Shown piece by piece: positions 62,863-64,000 of a stretch of 64,000 nucleotides of DNA. A program made the translations under genes and the position numbers. The notes below the pieces were generated by a model. That model searched no databases and was not told the origin of the DNA. It worked only from the letters and a program-made list of their open reading frames with translations. Position 1 is the stretch's first letter, and every line of letters begins with the position of its first letter. The stretch comes from Beaufortia kweichowensis (lineage: Eukaryota; Chordata; Actinopteri; Cypriniformes; Gastromyzontidae). The stretch spans positions 4,757,001 through 4,821,000 of the forward strand of contig CM032813.1 in assembly GCA_019155185.1 (NCBI GenBank). The letters are read 5' to 3'.

Positions 62863-62879
62863 TACTCTCCCACTACATG

Positions 62880-62883
<4 letters not shown>

Positions 62884-62926
<43 letters not shown>
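62884..62926. repeat. (CT)n microsatellite
   Basis: About 21 uninterrupted CT units. Confidence 0.97.
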
Positions 62927-62929
<3 letters not shown>

Positions 62930-64000
62930 CTTGTTAGTGTACATATATCTGAGGGTTATTTTGTACAGCATTTGGTTACTCTAGACATTAAAAATGAACC
63001 AAAAAGGCCTTCAGCCGCACGACAAGTAACCGTCACGAGATGTTTTTCGTCTTTTTTCTTTTCATCTCAGTCTTATTTGAAAAGCACCTTATTAATTTAA
63101 TAAAATACTGGCTTTCAGGAAGCAGTTTGAAGCGGTTGTCCATTGGTGGGAAAACGTGCAAGAAAGTCATTTAATCTAGTTTGTGCAGAAATAGGACTTC
63201 AGCACACAACAGCCTGACAGAAAATGGCCGCTGGTCGGGTTAACTCCTTGCAGGGCCTTTTTAAAGATGTGAATGAAGCTTAAGGAACAATGAAATCTTT
63301 TGGTGACTGATAATTAGATTTTTTCTTTTCATCATTGCTAAGGGAGCAAAAGTTTAACATTACAGAGTTTTTTTGTCTGACTCTACCAAAACCTTGAACG
63401 TGACCAACAGGTTCTTTCCTTAAACGCTCAAATTGTTCTGTTTTTAATTCTCATTTTTATACGTTGTCTCTTTTTTAAAAATGTTTTGAGCTTGACAAGT
63501 CACAGATGTGCGGAAGAGAATTTTGTCAATGAGCATCTCTTAAAATGACCAAGGCAAGTCTTTGTAGTAAACTGCTTCCATGTTTAAAATAGTTTAAAAA
63601 TGATCAGTTAAACAGAATTTTGTATTTAATTAAAAGTGTTGGTTTTAAAGGGACACTCTTATTTTTTTTACCTGAATAGCATAATTAAAGCTACACATTT
63701 TATCACCTCATAATAGTATATGTTGTTATCTGTGTGTATGAGGGGTGATGAAAAGGGCACAGTATGTATCACCATGACTATGTGAACCCATTTTACATTT
63801 GGACACACACGTGGCTCCAGTCCCATCTCTGTTGATAATTGAAAAGAAAAAGTGTCCTCTTTTCATGTATTATTGAGGACCTCATTTAATTAAAAAAAAT
63901 GAAAAGACTCATTAGAGACATGCTAATTAGTTTCCTTCTCTTGAGTGTTGATAGAGAGGCTGCGTTGCCACGGTAGCGGTGGGTGAAGGGAATACCACAC

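Larger units (their letters stand above)
60473..64000 (+). other. foxp4 intron 3 (left part)
   Basis: Noncoding sequence after the second coding exon, running off the window. It carries a CA microsatellite, a TTAA-family element, a candidate conserved block at 62140, and a (TC)n tract. No further foxp4 exon (expected to start near a VPVSVAMMSP-type sequence) is seen. Confidence 0.75.

Overview
This is vertebrate nuclear DNA, almost certainly from a cyprinid fish. It has spliced exons with GT/AG borders, very long AT-rich introns, many dinucleotide microsatellites, and several short inverted-repeat elements of kinds that are abundant in zebrafish and carp relatives. There is no sign of bacterial or viral gene organisation, and none of the open frames above 100 codons looks like a real gene.

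The one gene I can support is the 5' part of foxp4 (forkhead box P4, a transcriptional repressor), on the + strand and running off the right edge. Two coding exons are clear. The first (CDS 41444-41611) encodes a 56-residue N-terminus starting MMVESATETIR and ending in LLHLQQQQ. The second (60383-60472) encodes 30 residues starting ALQAARQFILQQ. They join in phase 0, and the joined sequence matches the FOXP4 N-terminus better than FOXP1 or FOXP2. The zinc finger, leucine zipper and forkhead domain must lie to the right of the window.

Layout: 1-5330 is upstream sequence with repeat fragments. 5330-6050 is a CpG-dense candidate promoter and noncoding first exon ending at a CAG|GT donor. 10680-11664 is a second, denser CpG cluster followed by a near-perfect AA|GTAAGT donor, a candidate alternative first exon. 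The first intron then runs to 41433. It holds a miRNA-like hairpin near 12.2 kb, several homeodomain/POU-motif-rich blocks that look like conserved noncoding enhancers, long (TC)n and (GA)n tracts, and transposon relics. The second intron (41612-60382) begins inside a GT microsatellite and carries most of a family of TTAA-bounded inverted-repeat elements. The third intron starts at 60473 and is cut by the window edge.

The most interesting observations are: the hairpin at 12220-12300; the two competing promoter candidates; four same-orientation copies of a TTAA-bounded element (45.7-61.5 kb), each with a TATTTAT forkhead-type motif, inside a forkhead gene; a splice donor embedded in a GT repeat; and opposed (TC)n/(GA)n arms that could fold into a long RNA stem. 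Conservation, expression and repeat-family identity cannot be tested from this sequence alone.
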